5,116 bases of DNA, taken from Actinomycetota bacterium. Lineage in GTDB: Bacteria > Actinomycetota > Acidimicrobiia > IMCC26256. The notes beneath the pieces were generated by a model that had not been told where the DNA came from, searched no databases, and saw nothing but the letters and a program-made list of their open reading frames with translations. A program made the translations under genes and the position numbers. Below are positions 1 through 5,116 of the stretch, in pieces (positions within the stretch are counted from its first letter, which is position 1; every line of letters starts with the position of its first letter). The stretch lies in assembly GCA_009702955.1 (NCBI GenBank), contig WLHA01000126.1, positions 1-5,116 on the forward strand, read 5' to 3'.

Positions 1-77
1 GTTCGGTCGCCGCGCGGAGCGCTTAGCCGCATGCCACCAAACTCTCCAGCTATAACTCGCGGACCACGACCAGCCAT
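1..77 (-). CDS. rsmD: RsmD, 16S rRNA (guanine966-N2)-methyltransferase, 5' end only
   Basis: Partial gene: only the first 25 codons are present and the rest lies beyond the left edge. Read on the minus strand from the ATG at 77-75, it encodes a peptide containing RVIAGEFGGMRLSAPRGDR, which matches the conserved RsmD N-terminus (typically RVIAG..GGRRL..P.G..TRPT). RsmD uses S-adenosylmethionine to methylate G966 in the 30S subunit; the catalytic NPPY-type motif would lie outside the window. The ATG overlaps the recG stop by one base (TGATG), and no Shine-Dalgarno sequence is evident before it, so translation is probably coupled to recG. The order recG-rsmD is common in actinobacteria, usually followed by coaD, which cannot be seen here. 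The family call rests on a short but very characteristic segment plus the context. Confidence 0.85.
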   Translation of the reverse strand, partial: MAGRGPRVIAGEFGGMRLSAPRGDR

Positions 78-2254
78 CAGGATTTGAAGAGGTACTCGAC
101 GTCATCGCCGAGTAGATCCTCAACCTCTTCGGCTAACGGCCGGTGGTGCGCCAGATCTGGATCAGAGTCCAGGATCAATTCTGCAGTTGTTCGCGCGAAC
201 TCGACATACTTAATGTCGCGCGGAAGGCGCGCTAAGCGAAGGTGCTTATCAATGCTCTGTCCGGATTGGCGCTCTCCGAAAATTTGGCCAGTTCCGCGAA
301 TCTCTAAATCTCTATCAGCGAGCACGAAGCCATCCGTCGTCTCGACCATCGCCTCCATCCGCGCAGCTGCATCCTTTGTTGTTACGTCAGCGATCAGGTA
401 GCACCAAGATGCCCCGCCGCCGCGACCAACGCGCCCGCGCAGCTGGTGCAGCTGCGCCAAGCCAAAACGCTGAGCATCCTCAATAATCATCACTGTCGCG
501 TTGGGGACGTCAACACCAACCTCAATCACTGTCGTAGCGACCAATACATCTATTTCTTTACTCCTAAACGAGTTCATGATCTTCTCTTTCTCCGCAGAGG
601 GCATCTGGCCGTGTAGCAAACCGACATTTAGCCCCTTGAACTCTGTATTTCCGAGTTCCTCCGCTCGCTTTGTTGCAGCCGCTGCCTCAATCTTGCCGGA
701 GTCCTCAACGAGCGGGCAGACCACATACACCTGGTGCCCGTTCTTAACCTCATCTCGAGCCCGCTGATAAGCAGCACCGACTGCAACCGTTTCGCGCTTG
801 AGTAACTCAGTTGTTATGGGCTGCCTCCCCGAGGGCATGACCTTGAGAGTTGAGATATCAAGATCGCCGTAGATAAGGAGCGCGGCAGTGCGAGGGATTG
901 GCGTTGCTGTCATAACCAAAACATCAGGGACTCTTCCTGCGACGGCACGCTGCTTCAAAACATCGCGCTGCTCGACCCCGAATCGGTGGTGCTCGTCAAT
1001 AACGATTACTCCAAGATTCGTAAACGGAGACTCGCCGTATAGAAGCGCATGGGTACCGATCACAATATGGATAGTTCCATCGCGCAGGCCATCCGCTATT
1101 GCTGCTCGCTCTCTCGCCTTGGTCCGATTCGTGAGCAGTCGAACCCCAACCTCTTGCTCTGAGAGCAGCACGCCATCTGGAGATGGAACTTTAAGTACGC
1201 CGATCGTGCGGCTTGCCACTGCATACAACTGCTCTGCTAACACCTCAGTAGGTGCCATCATCGCGCTTTGATATCCGCCCTCTACCGCTGTGAGCATCGC
1301 GGCCAAGGCAACCACTGTCTTTCCAGAGCCAACATCTCCCTGCAGGAGTCGATGCATCGGAGCAGCGGTGGCAAGGTCTTGGTTTATCTCAGAGATCGCA
1401 GTGCTCTGGTCGTCAGTCATCTCAAAAGGCAGGTTCTTTAAGAACTCCTTGACAAGGGGGCCGCCTATTTGGTGCTTGATCCCTGCGTCTGAGGCTTGAA
1501 GCGCGCGCTTGCGAGCCACCAAGCCAATCTGGGCAACAAGAAACTCGTCGAACCTGAGTCGTCGCTCTGCCTGGCGATGATCCTCAATGCTTGGAACGCC
1601 ATGAATGTCGTTGAAGGCCTTTGTTCGATCGATCTTGCCCAACTTCAGCGGAGAGCGAAGCGCCTCATCGAGAGGTTCGTAGAACTCCCCTACCCACTCG
1701 AGAGCCTTAGCAACAGCTGGAGCAATGTCCCACGAACTAAGCCCGGCTTTGGCCGACTGCGGATAGACAGCGATAATTCGGCCAGTCTTCCCCTCGCCAG
1801 CCTTGCCGAGAACATCCACAATGGGGTTAACCATCTGAAGGCTGCCACCGAACGAATCAACCTTTCCGAACATCGCGACCTCAGTATCTGGGGCCAACTC
1901 TTTCTGGCGCCAAACCTGATTGAAGAACGTGACACGAAGGCGGGCATCTCCGTTGCGCAGGATTACCTCGACGCGTTTCTTATTATTTCGTCCGGTCTTC
2001 AATTCACATTTCTCAACAGAGCCGAAAACCGTCGCCTCGACACCTACCTCTATATCGGTCAGCGGCGTTATGTTCGATCGATCATGGAGGCGGCGGGGAT
2101 AGAGCCGTAGTAAATCGAGAACTGAGTGAATCCCCATGACCTCAAAACGCTCTATGAGTCGCGCGGTTATGCCTATATCGCCGAGAGTTGTCCTCTCAAG
2201 CTCACGAAAAGTTCGCGGGTGCTCTTCCACTGATTTGTTGGGGTTGCGCTCCAC
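77..2254 (-). CDS. recG: RecG, ATP-dependent DNA helicase (replication-fork regression)
   Basis: RecG is a superfamily 2 translocase that remodels stalled replication forks and branched DNA in the cytoplasm. The 725-residue product has full family length. An N-terminal helical part leads into the wedge/OB-fold domain (about residues 60-150). The helicase motifs are all visible: Walker A GDVGSGKT (306-313), motif Ia MAPTEVLAEQL (333-343), motif II DEHHRFG (420-426), motif III TATPIPRT (449-456), motif V (about 570-588) and motif VI QLRGRVGRG (604-612). The RecG C-terminal signature DLEIRGTGQIFGERQSG is at 649-665. Motif II reads DEHH where most RecG proteins have DEQH; it remains a valid DExH box. 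The LLTGS segment common in RecG is changed to LLTNRT (373-378). The GTG at 2254 lies 17 nt after the fakA-like stop and has only a weak GAGAG just before it; a second in-frame GTG at codon 9 is an alternative start. It is the middle gene of a minus-strand operon. Confidence 0.97.
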   Translation of the reverse strand: MERNPNKSVEEHPRTFRELERTTLGDIGITARLIERFEVMGIHSVLDLLRLYPRRLHDRSNITPLTDIEVGVEATVFGSVEKCELKTGRNNKKRVEVILRNGDARLRVTFFNQVWRQKELAPDTEVAMFGKVDSFGGSLQMVNPIVDVLGKAGEGKTGRIIAVYPQSAKAGLSSWDIAPAVAKALEWVGEFYEPLDEALRSPLKLGKIDRTKAFNDIHGVPSIEDHRQAERRLRFDEFLVAQIGLVARKRALQASDAGIKHQIGGPLVKEFLKNLPFEMTDDQSTAISEINQDLATAAPMHRLLQGDVGSGKTVVALAAMLTAVEGGYQSAMMAPTEVLAEQLYAVASRTIGVLKVPSPDGVLLSEQEVGVRLLTNRTKARERAAIADGLRDGTIHIVIGTHALLYGESPFTNLGVIVIDEHHRFGVEQRDVLKQRAVAGRVPDVLVMTATPIPRTAALLIYGDLDISTLKVMPSGRQPITTELLKRETVAVGAAYQRARDEVKNGHQVYVVCPLVEDSGKIEAAAATKRAEELGNTEFKGLNVGLLHGQMPSAEKEKIMNSFRSKEIDVLVATTVIEVGVDVPNATVMIIEDAQRFGLAQLHQLRGRVGRGGGASWCYLIADVTTKDAAARMEAMVETTDGFVLADRDLEIRGTGQIFGERQSGQSIDKHLRLARLPRDIKYVEFARTTAELILDSDPDLAHHRPLAEEVEDLLGDDVEYLFKS

Positions 2255-2271
2255 TCTCTGAGAGGGAGCGG

Positions 2272-3894
2272 CTACTCCACCCCGATGAGATATGGATAGA
2301 GAGGCTGTCCGCCTTCATGCACCTCGACCTCAACATGCGGGTGTCGCGCTCTTAGGTGCTCGCGCAGTCGCTCAACCTCCGCTGGCCTCGCGTCTGTACC
2401 GACTAGCACGGTCACAATTTCGCTGTCTTCATCCACGAGTGAGTCGACGAGAGCAAACGCCGCTCCTGCTGCCGAAGTTGCAGTAGATCCAATGCCGTTC
2501 GGGCCAATCGCTAGCCAATCGCCCTCTTTGATTGGGCCGCACTCTGCGGAGCTATCACGCACCGCCTGCGTTACCTCACCCGCTCTTACCCCGTTTGCTG
2601 CAGAGCCCATAGCAGCAAGGTTGACAGCGCAGTCAGAGTCTGGATCGTAGGTAAACAATGCAGACAACGCCTCCAATACCGAGACCGTTGATAGCACCTC
2701 GACTCGTTTTGTCGAGAGAGCATTGACCTGCTGAGCTACCGGGATGATGTTCTTGTTATTGGGCAGCACAATCACAGAGTCTGCAGGGCATCGCTCTACG
2801 GCCTCGAGAATCTGCGCGGTGGAGGGGTTCATTGACTGACCACCTGCAACGATCTCATGCACTCCAAGACTCCGCAGCAGGCGATTGACCCCAATTCCTA
2901 CTCCTACCGATACAACCGCAGTTGCTACCTGCTCCTCATCAGATTGGCTGTTGTCCTCAGAGTCGTGGTCGCGTACCCACTGCTCCTCCTCAACCTGCTC
3001 GATTAGGTCGGTAACTCGGATACTGCGAGGGCGACCAGCATCGATACCGGCCTCGATCGATCCGCCGATGTCGTCGGTGTGAACGTGGCAGTTCCAGAGA
3101 CCATCGCTTCCCACAACAACGATTGAGTCGCCGAGGGCCATCCAGGCTGCTTTAAAAGCGTCAATCGTTGACTCTGGCGCCTCAAGTAAAAACATCACCT
3201 CATAACGGAGCGAGGCAATGCCTTCGCCCGCGAGGTGGGCTCGAACGATATTGAGGGGATCACCAAGCACAGACTCCGGGATCGGACGGCCCGATACAAC
3301 CTCTAAGAAGGCATCGATCAGAAGCGTGTAACCGCGTCCTCCGGCATCTACAACACCCGCATCGCGCAGAGCAGGCAGAAGGTCTGGCGTGTGTAGAACT
3401 GAATCCTCTGCGCCCGCCGATGCGGCTAGCAGAACTGCCTCAAGACTCGAGGGCGTTACATTCTCAGCGGCCTCGGCTGTCTCTCTTGCGACGGTAAGGA
3501 TTGTGCCCTCAACAGGCCGCATTACTGCTTGATACGCAGCATCGGCAGCACGGCGAAGGGCCGCTACTAACTCAATTGGACCAATGGAGTCAGTAGGGCG
3601 GAAGGTCTCTGCCAGGCCACGCAGAATCTGAGAGGTAATTACTCCAGAGTTACCCCTCGCACCCATTAGCGATCCGTGTGCAATTGCCTCGCATACCTCA
3701 TCCATTGTCTCCGCAGTTCGGAGCTCACTCGCTACCGTCTCGAGGGTGAGGGTCATATTCGTACCCGTGTCACCATCGGGAACCGGGTAGACGTTTAGGC
3801 GGTTCAACTCTTCTTGATGCCCCCGGAGGGCATCCCGAAATCGAATCAGGACTTGGCGTAGGTCTGCAGCGGAGAGGGTTTCAAGAGAGGGCAC
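2272..3894 (-). CDS. fakA: FakA-like fatty acid kinase / DAK2-DegV domain protein
   Basis: Residues are numbered from the GTG at 3894 (540 aa). The N-terminal DAK2 (DhaL-like) kinase domain carries NVYPVPDGDTGTNM at 34-47, with the aspartates that bind Mg-ATP. It continues with GARGNSGVITSQILRG (78-93), PVEGTILTV (127-135) and DAGVVDAGGRGY (178-189). The middle domain has YEVMFLLE (231-238) and HVHTDD (270-275), where characterised FakA proteins carry histidines involved in metal binding. An acidic, probably flexible linker (about 299-322) precedes the C-terminal DegV-like domain with GGQSMNPSTAQILEAVE (351-367) and VIVLPNNKN (374-382). FakA phosphorylates fatty acids held by a FakB/DegV carrier, feeding phospholipid synthesis; no FakB gene is in the window. 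An upstream in-frame TTG at 3945 would add 17 residues, but it has no Shine-Dalgarno and the extension is unlike the family. The GTG gives the usual spacing to the DGDTGTN motif and has a -10-like box at the leaderless distance. It is first in the operon with recG and rsmD. Family is certain; substrate is inferred. Confidence 0.93.
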   Translation of the reverse strand: MPSLETLSAADLRQVLIRFRDALRGHQEELNRLNVYPVPDGDTGTNMTLTLETVASELRTAETMDEVCEAIAHGSLMGARGNSGVITSQILRGLAETFRPTDSIGPIELVAALRRAADAAYQAVMRPVEGTILTVARETAEAAENVTPSSLEAVLLAASAGAEDSVLHTPDLLPALRDAGVVDAGGRGYTLLIDAFLEVVSGRPIPESVLGDPLNIVRAHLAGEGIASLRYEVMFLLEAPESTIDAFKAAWMALGDSIVVVGSDGLWNCHVHTDDIGGSIEAGIDAGRPRSIRVTDLIEQVEEEQWVRDHDSEDNSQSDEEQVATAVVSVGVGIGVNRLLRSLGVHEIVAGGQSMNPSTAQILEAVERCPADSVIVLPNNKNIIPVAQQVNALSTKRVEVLSTVSVLEALSALFTYDPDSDCAVNLAAMGSAANGVRAGEVTQAVRDSSAECGPIKEGDWLAIGPNGIGSTATSAAGAAFALVDSLVDEDSEIVTVLVGTDARPAEVERLREHLRARHPHVEVEVHEGGQPLYPYLIGVE

Positions 3895-3900
3895 TCGCCG

Positions 3901-3906
3901 ATAGTA
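3901..3906 (-). promoter_or_regulatory. Candidate -10 box for a leaderless fakA-like transcript
   Basis: On the minus strand the hexamer TACTAT (fits TANNNT) ends 6 nt before the GTG at 3894. That is the spacing expected when transcription starts at the first base of the start codon, a common arrangement in actinobacteria. No Shine-Dalgarno sequence precedes this GTG, which agrees with leaderless initiation. No good -35 element is seen at 16-18 bp. If the TTG at 3945 were the true start, this site would lie inside the coding region. Confidence 0.4.
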
Positions 3907-3953
3907 CCGCCGCAGTGGTTCCCCAAGAGAGCCAAACGAGGGCAAAGAGGAGC

Positions 3954-4004
3954 CGATTACCCACCTCCAAGCCTTGAGAGCGACCTAGACCCCATCGCCC
4001 TGCT
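3954..4004. repeat. 51-bp perfect direct repeat, left copy
   Basis: This 51-bp block, from CGATTACCCACC to ATCGCCCTGCT, is identical base for base to 4021-4071. The copies are separated by 16 bp and lie 67 bp apart start to start. The block sits just upstream of the fakA-like gene, outside the coding region under either start. It contains an imperfect dyad, CTCCAAGCCTTGAGAG (3965-3980), that pairs CTC-CAAG with CTTG-GAG around one base and leaves one bulged A. A duplicated regulatory segment, a recent tandem duplication or an assembly artefact would all explain it. Confidence 0.95.
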
Positions 4005-4009
4005 GTCAA
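3982..4009 (-). promoter_or_regulatory. Alternative promoter for the fakA-recG-rsmD operon (TTGACA -35)
   Basis: The minus strand has a perfect consensus -35, TTGACA (4009-4004), followed after 16 bp by TAGGTC (3987-3982), a mediocre -10. Transcription would start near 3975, giving a leader of about 30 nt to the TTG at 3945 or about 80 nt to the GTG at 3894. The -35 straddles the inner edge of the left copy of the 51-bp repeat: its last base comes from the repeat and the rest from the 16-bp spacer. The right copy therefore lacks it. This is inference from motif match only. Confidence 0.3.
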
Positions 4010-4020
4010 TATTTGCAGTG

Positions 4021-4071
4021 CGATTACCCACCTCCAAGCCTTGAGAGCGACCTAGACCCCATCGCCCTGCT
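4021..4071. repeat. 51-bp perfect direct repeat, right copy
   Basis: This is the second identical copy of the block at 3954-4004, ending 40 bp before the rpmB start codon. Its imperfect dyad falls at 4032-4047. Its last four bases (TGCT) join the unique sequence ACTCT to form the extended -10 proposed for rpmB; the left copy is followed by GTCAA instead and cannot form that box. The two copies are thus equal in sequence but not in promoter potential. Confidence 0.95.
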
Positions 4072-4076
4072 ACTCT
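4068..4076 (+). promoter_or_regulatory. Candidate extended -10 promoter for rpmB
   Basis: TGCTACTCT fits the extended -10 pattern TGNTANNNT. Transcription would begin near 4083, leaving a leader of roughly 29 nt before the rpmB ATG, enough to hold the observed ribosome binding site. No convincing -35 lies at 16-18 bp; a TTGAGA exists at 4041-4046, but its 24-bp spacing is too long. The extended -10 could compensate. Prediction by motif only. Confidence 0.4.
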
Positions 4077-4100
4077 CACCCCCGTCCTAAGAACGATCTT

Positions 4101-4104
4101 GAGG
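4101..4104 (+). promoter_or_regulatory. Ribosome binding site of rpmB
   Basis: GAGG, within CTTGAGG, lies 7 nt before the ATG at 4112. This is good Shine-Dalgarno spacing and fixes the start codon of rpmB. It is one of only two clear ribosome binding sites in the window, the other being that of pckG. Confidence 0.75.
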
Positions 4105-4111
4105 TTTATAA

Positions 4112-4300
4112 ATGTCATCCGTATGCGACATCTGCGCAAAGAAGCCAATCTTCGGTATGCGCCTCAGCCACTCGCACCGCCGCACACCGCGTCGCTGGAA
4201 CCCAAACATCCAGAAGGTTCGCGCGATCGTGAACGGCACGCCCAAGCGCGTCAACGTCTGCACAGCCTGCCTAAAGGCCGGCAAGGTCCAGAAGCGCTAA
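4112..4300 (+). CDS. rpmB: Large-subunit ribosomal protein bL28 (four-cysteine, zinc-ribbon form)
   Basis: This encodes a 62-residue ribosomal protein L28, a component of the 50S subunit, at a normal length for the family. The N-terminus MSSVCDICAKKPIFG, the central SHSHRRTPRRWNPNIQKVR and the C-terminal CTACLKAGKVQK are characteristic. Two cysteine pairs, C5-x-x-C8 and C50-x-x-C53, can form a zinc ribbon; this is the zinc-binding form rather than the cysteine-free paralog that some actinobacteria make under zinc limitation. The protein is highly basic, as expected for rRNA binding. It is transcribed divergently from the fakA-recG-rsmD operon. The downstream small gene starts only 4 nt after the stop, so the two are probably cotranscribed. 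Confidence 0.97.
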   Translation: MSSVCDICAKKPIFGMRLSHSHRRTPRRWNPNIQKVRAIVNGTPKRVNVCTACLKAGKVQKR

Positions 4301-4304
4301 CCCA

Positions 4305-4535
4305 ATGCAGGGTGTAGTTCGCTCCTTCGATCCGGATAGCGGCGAGGGTGTAGTTGTGCGCGATACAGATCGCTTGGACATCGTCCTCGCTCCCGACGCC
4401 TTAAATGGATCTCTATTCACCTCACTCCGTCAGGGGCAGCGGGTCAATTTTGATCTCGACCCTGAGGGCCGCGCATCTCGTGTCCGCAGTGGCGCCGAGA
4501 AAGACCTCGGCCTACCAGATCAGGTACAGATCTAA
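4305..4535 (+). CDS. Small cold-shock-domain-like protein, divergent
   Basis: This is a 76-residue protein starting MQGVVRSFDPDSGEGVVVRD. The opening (G-V-V-R-S-F-D-P-x-S-G-x-G-V-V) and the later LRQGQRVNFDLDPEGRASRVR line up with strands 1-2 and 4-5 of the cold-shock (OB) fold, compare CspA GTVKWFNADKGFGFI and GQKVSF. The RNP1-like stretch SGEGVVV and RNP2-like DIVLAP lack the aromatic residues that stack on nucleic acid in classical Csp proteins, so RNA or DNA binding may be weak or altered. A charged tail (about 63-76) follows the fold. The ATG lies 4 nt after the rpmB stop with no clear Shine-Dalgarno, which suggests coupling to rpmB translation. The family assignment is moderate and the function is unknown; ordinary cold induction is not shown by the sequence. 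Confidence 0.7.
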   Translation: MQGVVRSFDPDSGEGVVVRDTDRLDIVLAPDALNGSLFTSLRQGQRVNFDLDPEGRASRVRSGAEKDLGLPDQVQI

Positions 4536-4548
4536 GCACCTGCTGCTC

Positions 4549-4566
4549 GCCGAGCCTTGGCTTGGC
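4549..4566 (+). terminator. Hairpin after the rpmB operon, possible terminator
   Basis: GCCGAGCCTTGGCTTGGC folds into a 7-bp stem (GCCGAGC with GCTTGGC, including one G-U pair) around a CTTG loop, starting 13 nt after the stop of the cold-shock-like gene. No T-run follows, so it is not a classical intrinsic terminator. U-tract-poor hairpins of this kind occur at actinobacterial operon ends, but it could also be only a mRNA 3' structure. Confidence 0.35.
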
Positions 4567-4635
4567 AACTAACAACCCTACGGAGTACCCCTCTGTAAAA
4601 CCCCCAAGACTGATATGCGACTGATCTGCGCGCGG

Positions 4636-4666
4636 TTGGGAGGGATTAGCACCTCGGGCCTACTAT
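4636..4666 (+). promoter_or_regulatory. Candidate promoter for pckG
   Basis: TACTAT (4661-4666) matches the -10 pattern TANNNT and is preceded, after 19 bp, by TTGGGA (4636-4641) as a weak -35. Transcription would start near 4673, giving a leader of about 90 nt before the pckG GTG. The first TCGGGCCTAC repeat runs into the -10 box, and the second lies about 60 bp downstream in the leader, so a repeat-binding regulator is conceivable. Motif evidence only. Confidence 0.3.
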
Positions 4667-4748
4667 TCCGCAGCACTTAGGAATCCCAGAATCAAGCCCA
4701 CGAATAGCCAACGAACAGCCCAGGAATATCGGGCCTACCCTTCTCGCT

Positions 4749-4753
4749 AGGAG
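4749..4753 (+). promoter_or_regulatory. Ribosome binding site of pckG
   Basis: AGGAG lies 8 nt before the GTG at 4762. This is a strong Shine-Dalgarno at good spacing and decides the choice of the GTG over the in-frame ATG at codon 21. Confidence 0.75.
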
Positions 4754-4761
4754 CCGCAACC

Positions 4762-5116
4762 GTGTCAATCGCCACGAACGCCCCAACAAAGAACGCTCGT
4801 CTACTTGCATGGGTAGAGGAGATGGCAGCGCTCTGCGAGCCAGTCTCTATTCACTGGTTCGACGGATCGGAGTCTGAGGCCGAGCTACTCGCGAAACAAC
4901 TCGTCGATGCAGGCACCTTCATTCCTCTCGACGACACTAAGCGCCCTAACTCATACTGGGCTGCTACAGACCCCTCCGACGTTGCACGTGTTGAGGACCG
5001 CACCTTCATCTGCTCGGAGCGCGAGATCGATGCAGGTACGAACAACAACTGGCAGGACCCCGCTGAGATGCGCCCTCGCCTCGATGGGCTCTTCCGTGGA
5101 TCAATGCGCGGACGCA
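4762..5116 (+). CDS. pckG: Phosphoenolpyruvate carboxykinase (GTP), 5' end only
   Basis: This is the first 118 codons of a gene cut by the right edge; a full PckG is about 600 residues. The enzyme converts oxaloacetate plus GTP to phosphoenolpyruvate, GDP and CO2, the gateway from the TCA cycle to gluconeogenesis, and acts in the cytosol. The N-terminal domain is clear: NARLLAWVEEMAALCEPVSIHWFDGS (11-36), then RPNSYWAATDPSDVARVEDRTFICS (61-85), then NNNWQDPAEM (94-103) and LFRGSMRGR (110-118). Arg76 in SDVAR corresponds to the substrate-binding arginine of GTP-type PEPCKs (Arg87 in the animal enzyme). These motifs are absent from ATP-type enzymes. The catalytic lysine, P-loop and reactive cysteine would lie outside the window. 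The start is the GTG with AGGAG 8 nt upstream. It is probably its own transcription unit. Confidence 0.95.
   Translation, partial: MSIATNAPTKNARLLAWVEEMAALCEPVSIHWFDGSESEAELLAKQLVDAGTFIPLDDTKRPNSYWAATDPSDVARVEDRTFICSEREIDAGTNNNWQDPAEMRPRLDGLFRGSMRGR

Larger units (their letters stand above)
4536..4761. other. Intergenic region between the cold-shock-like gene and pckG
   Basis: This 226-bp stretch has no open reading frame I would support. It holds the hairpin at 4549-4566 and a tandem pair of 11-mers differing at one base (GACTGATATGC, GACTGATCTGC; 4608-4629). A 10-bp direct repeat TCGGGCCTAC occurs at 4654-4663 and 4729-4738. A -10-like box lies at 4661-4666 and the pckG ribosome binding site at 4749-4753. 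The contents suggest an operon end followed by a separate promoter for pckG. Confidence 0.6.

Noticed and set aside
888..1271. 127-codon plus-strand open frame opposite the helicase core of recG
   Set aside because: Antisense to conserved helicase motifs. Its serine/arginine-rich composition is typical of a reversed coding strand.
1496..2110. 204-codon open frame on the plus strand, opposite the N-terminal part of recG
   Set aside because: It lies wholly antisense to a full-length, motif-complete recG. Its product matches nothing recognisable and there is no ribosome binding site; it is a shadow frame.
3954..4071. CRISPR array or insertion-sequence end as an explanation for the repeated 51-mer
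   Set aside because: Only two copies exist, with one 16-bp spacer. There are no cas genes, no terminal inverted repeats, no transposase and no target duplication.
4041..4076. TTGAGA paired with TACTCT as a standard -35/-10 promoter for rpmB
   Set aside because: The 24-bp spacing is too long for a sigma-70-type promoter; the extended -10 reading is preferred.
3957..4148. 63-codon minus-strand open frame spanning the 51-bp repeats and the start of rpmB
   Set aside because: It is antisense to rpmB and the repeated block gives it an internally repeated peptide. No initiation signal or family resemblance is seen.
4099..4317. 72-codon plus-strand open frame overlapping rpmB in another frame
   Set aside because: It is out of frame with the clear L28 sequence, and the GAGG ribosome binding site is correctly spaced for L28, not for this frame.

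Overview
The window looks like chromosomal housekeeping DNA from an actinobacterium (Actinomycetota). The evidence is the cluster rpmB / fakA-like (DAK2-DegV) / recG / rsmD, a GTP-dependent PEP carboxykinase, frequent GTG starts, and little use of strong Shine-Dalgarno sites. Base composition is moderate for that phylum, so a streamlined aquatic lineage is possible, but I cannot place it below phylum from sequence alone.

Layout. The left three quarters (1 to about 3900) is a minus-strand operon read right to left: fakA-like kinase (3894 to 2272), then recG after 17 nt, then rsmD, whose ATG shares one base with the recG stop; rsmD runs off the left edge after 25 codons. A divergent control region (about 3895-4111) holds a perfect 51-bp direct duplication and candidate promoters facing both ways. 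To the right, on the plus strand, are rpmB (ribosomal protein L28, four-cysteine form) and, 4 nt later, a small divergent cold-shock-fold-like protein. A 226-bp intergenic stretch follows, with a hairpin, short repeats and a candidate promoter. Then a well-placed ribosome binding site and a GTG open the 5' end of pckG (PEP carboxykinase, GTP), cut by the right edge.

How they work together. L28, RsmD (16S rRNA methylation) and perhaps the cold-shock-like protein concern ribosome or RNA biology; RecG is replication-fork repair; the FakA-like protein activates fatty acids for phospholipid synthesis; PckG is central carbon metabolism and probably a separate transcription unit.

No mobile element, CRISPR array, tRNA or rRNA was seen. 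I found no convincing new multi-gene system. The most unusual local features are the duplicated 51-bp block in the divergent promoter region and the aromatic-poor cold-shock-like protein tied to rpmB.
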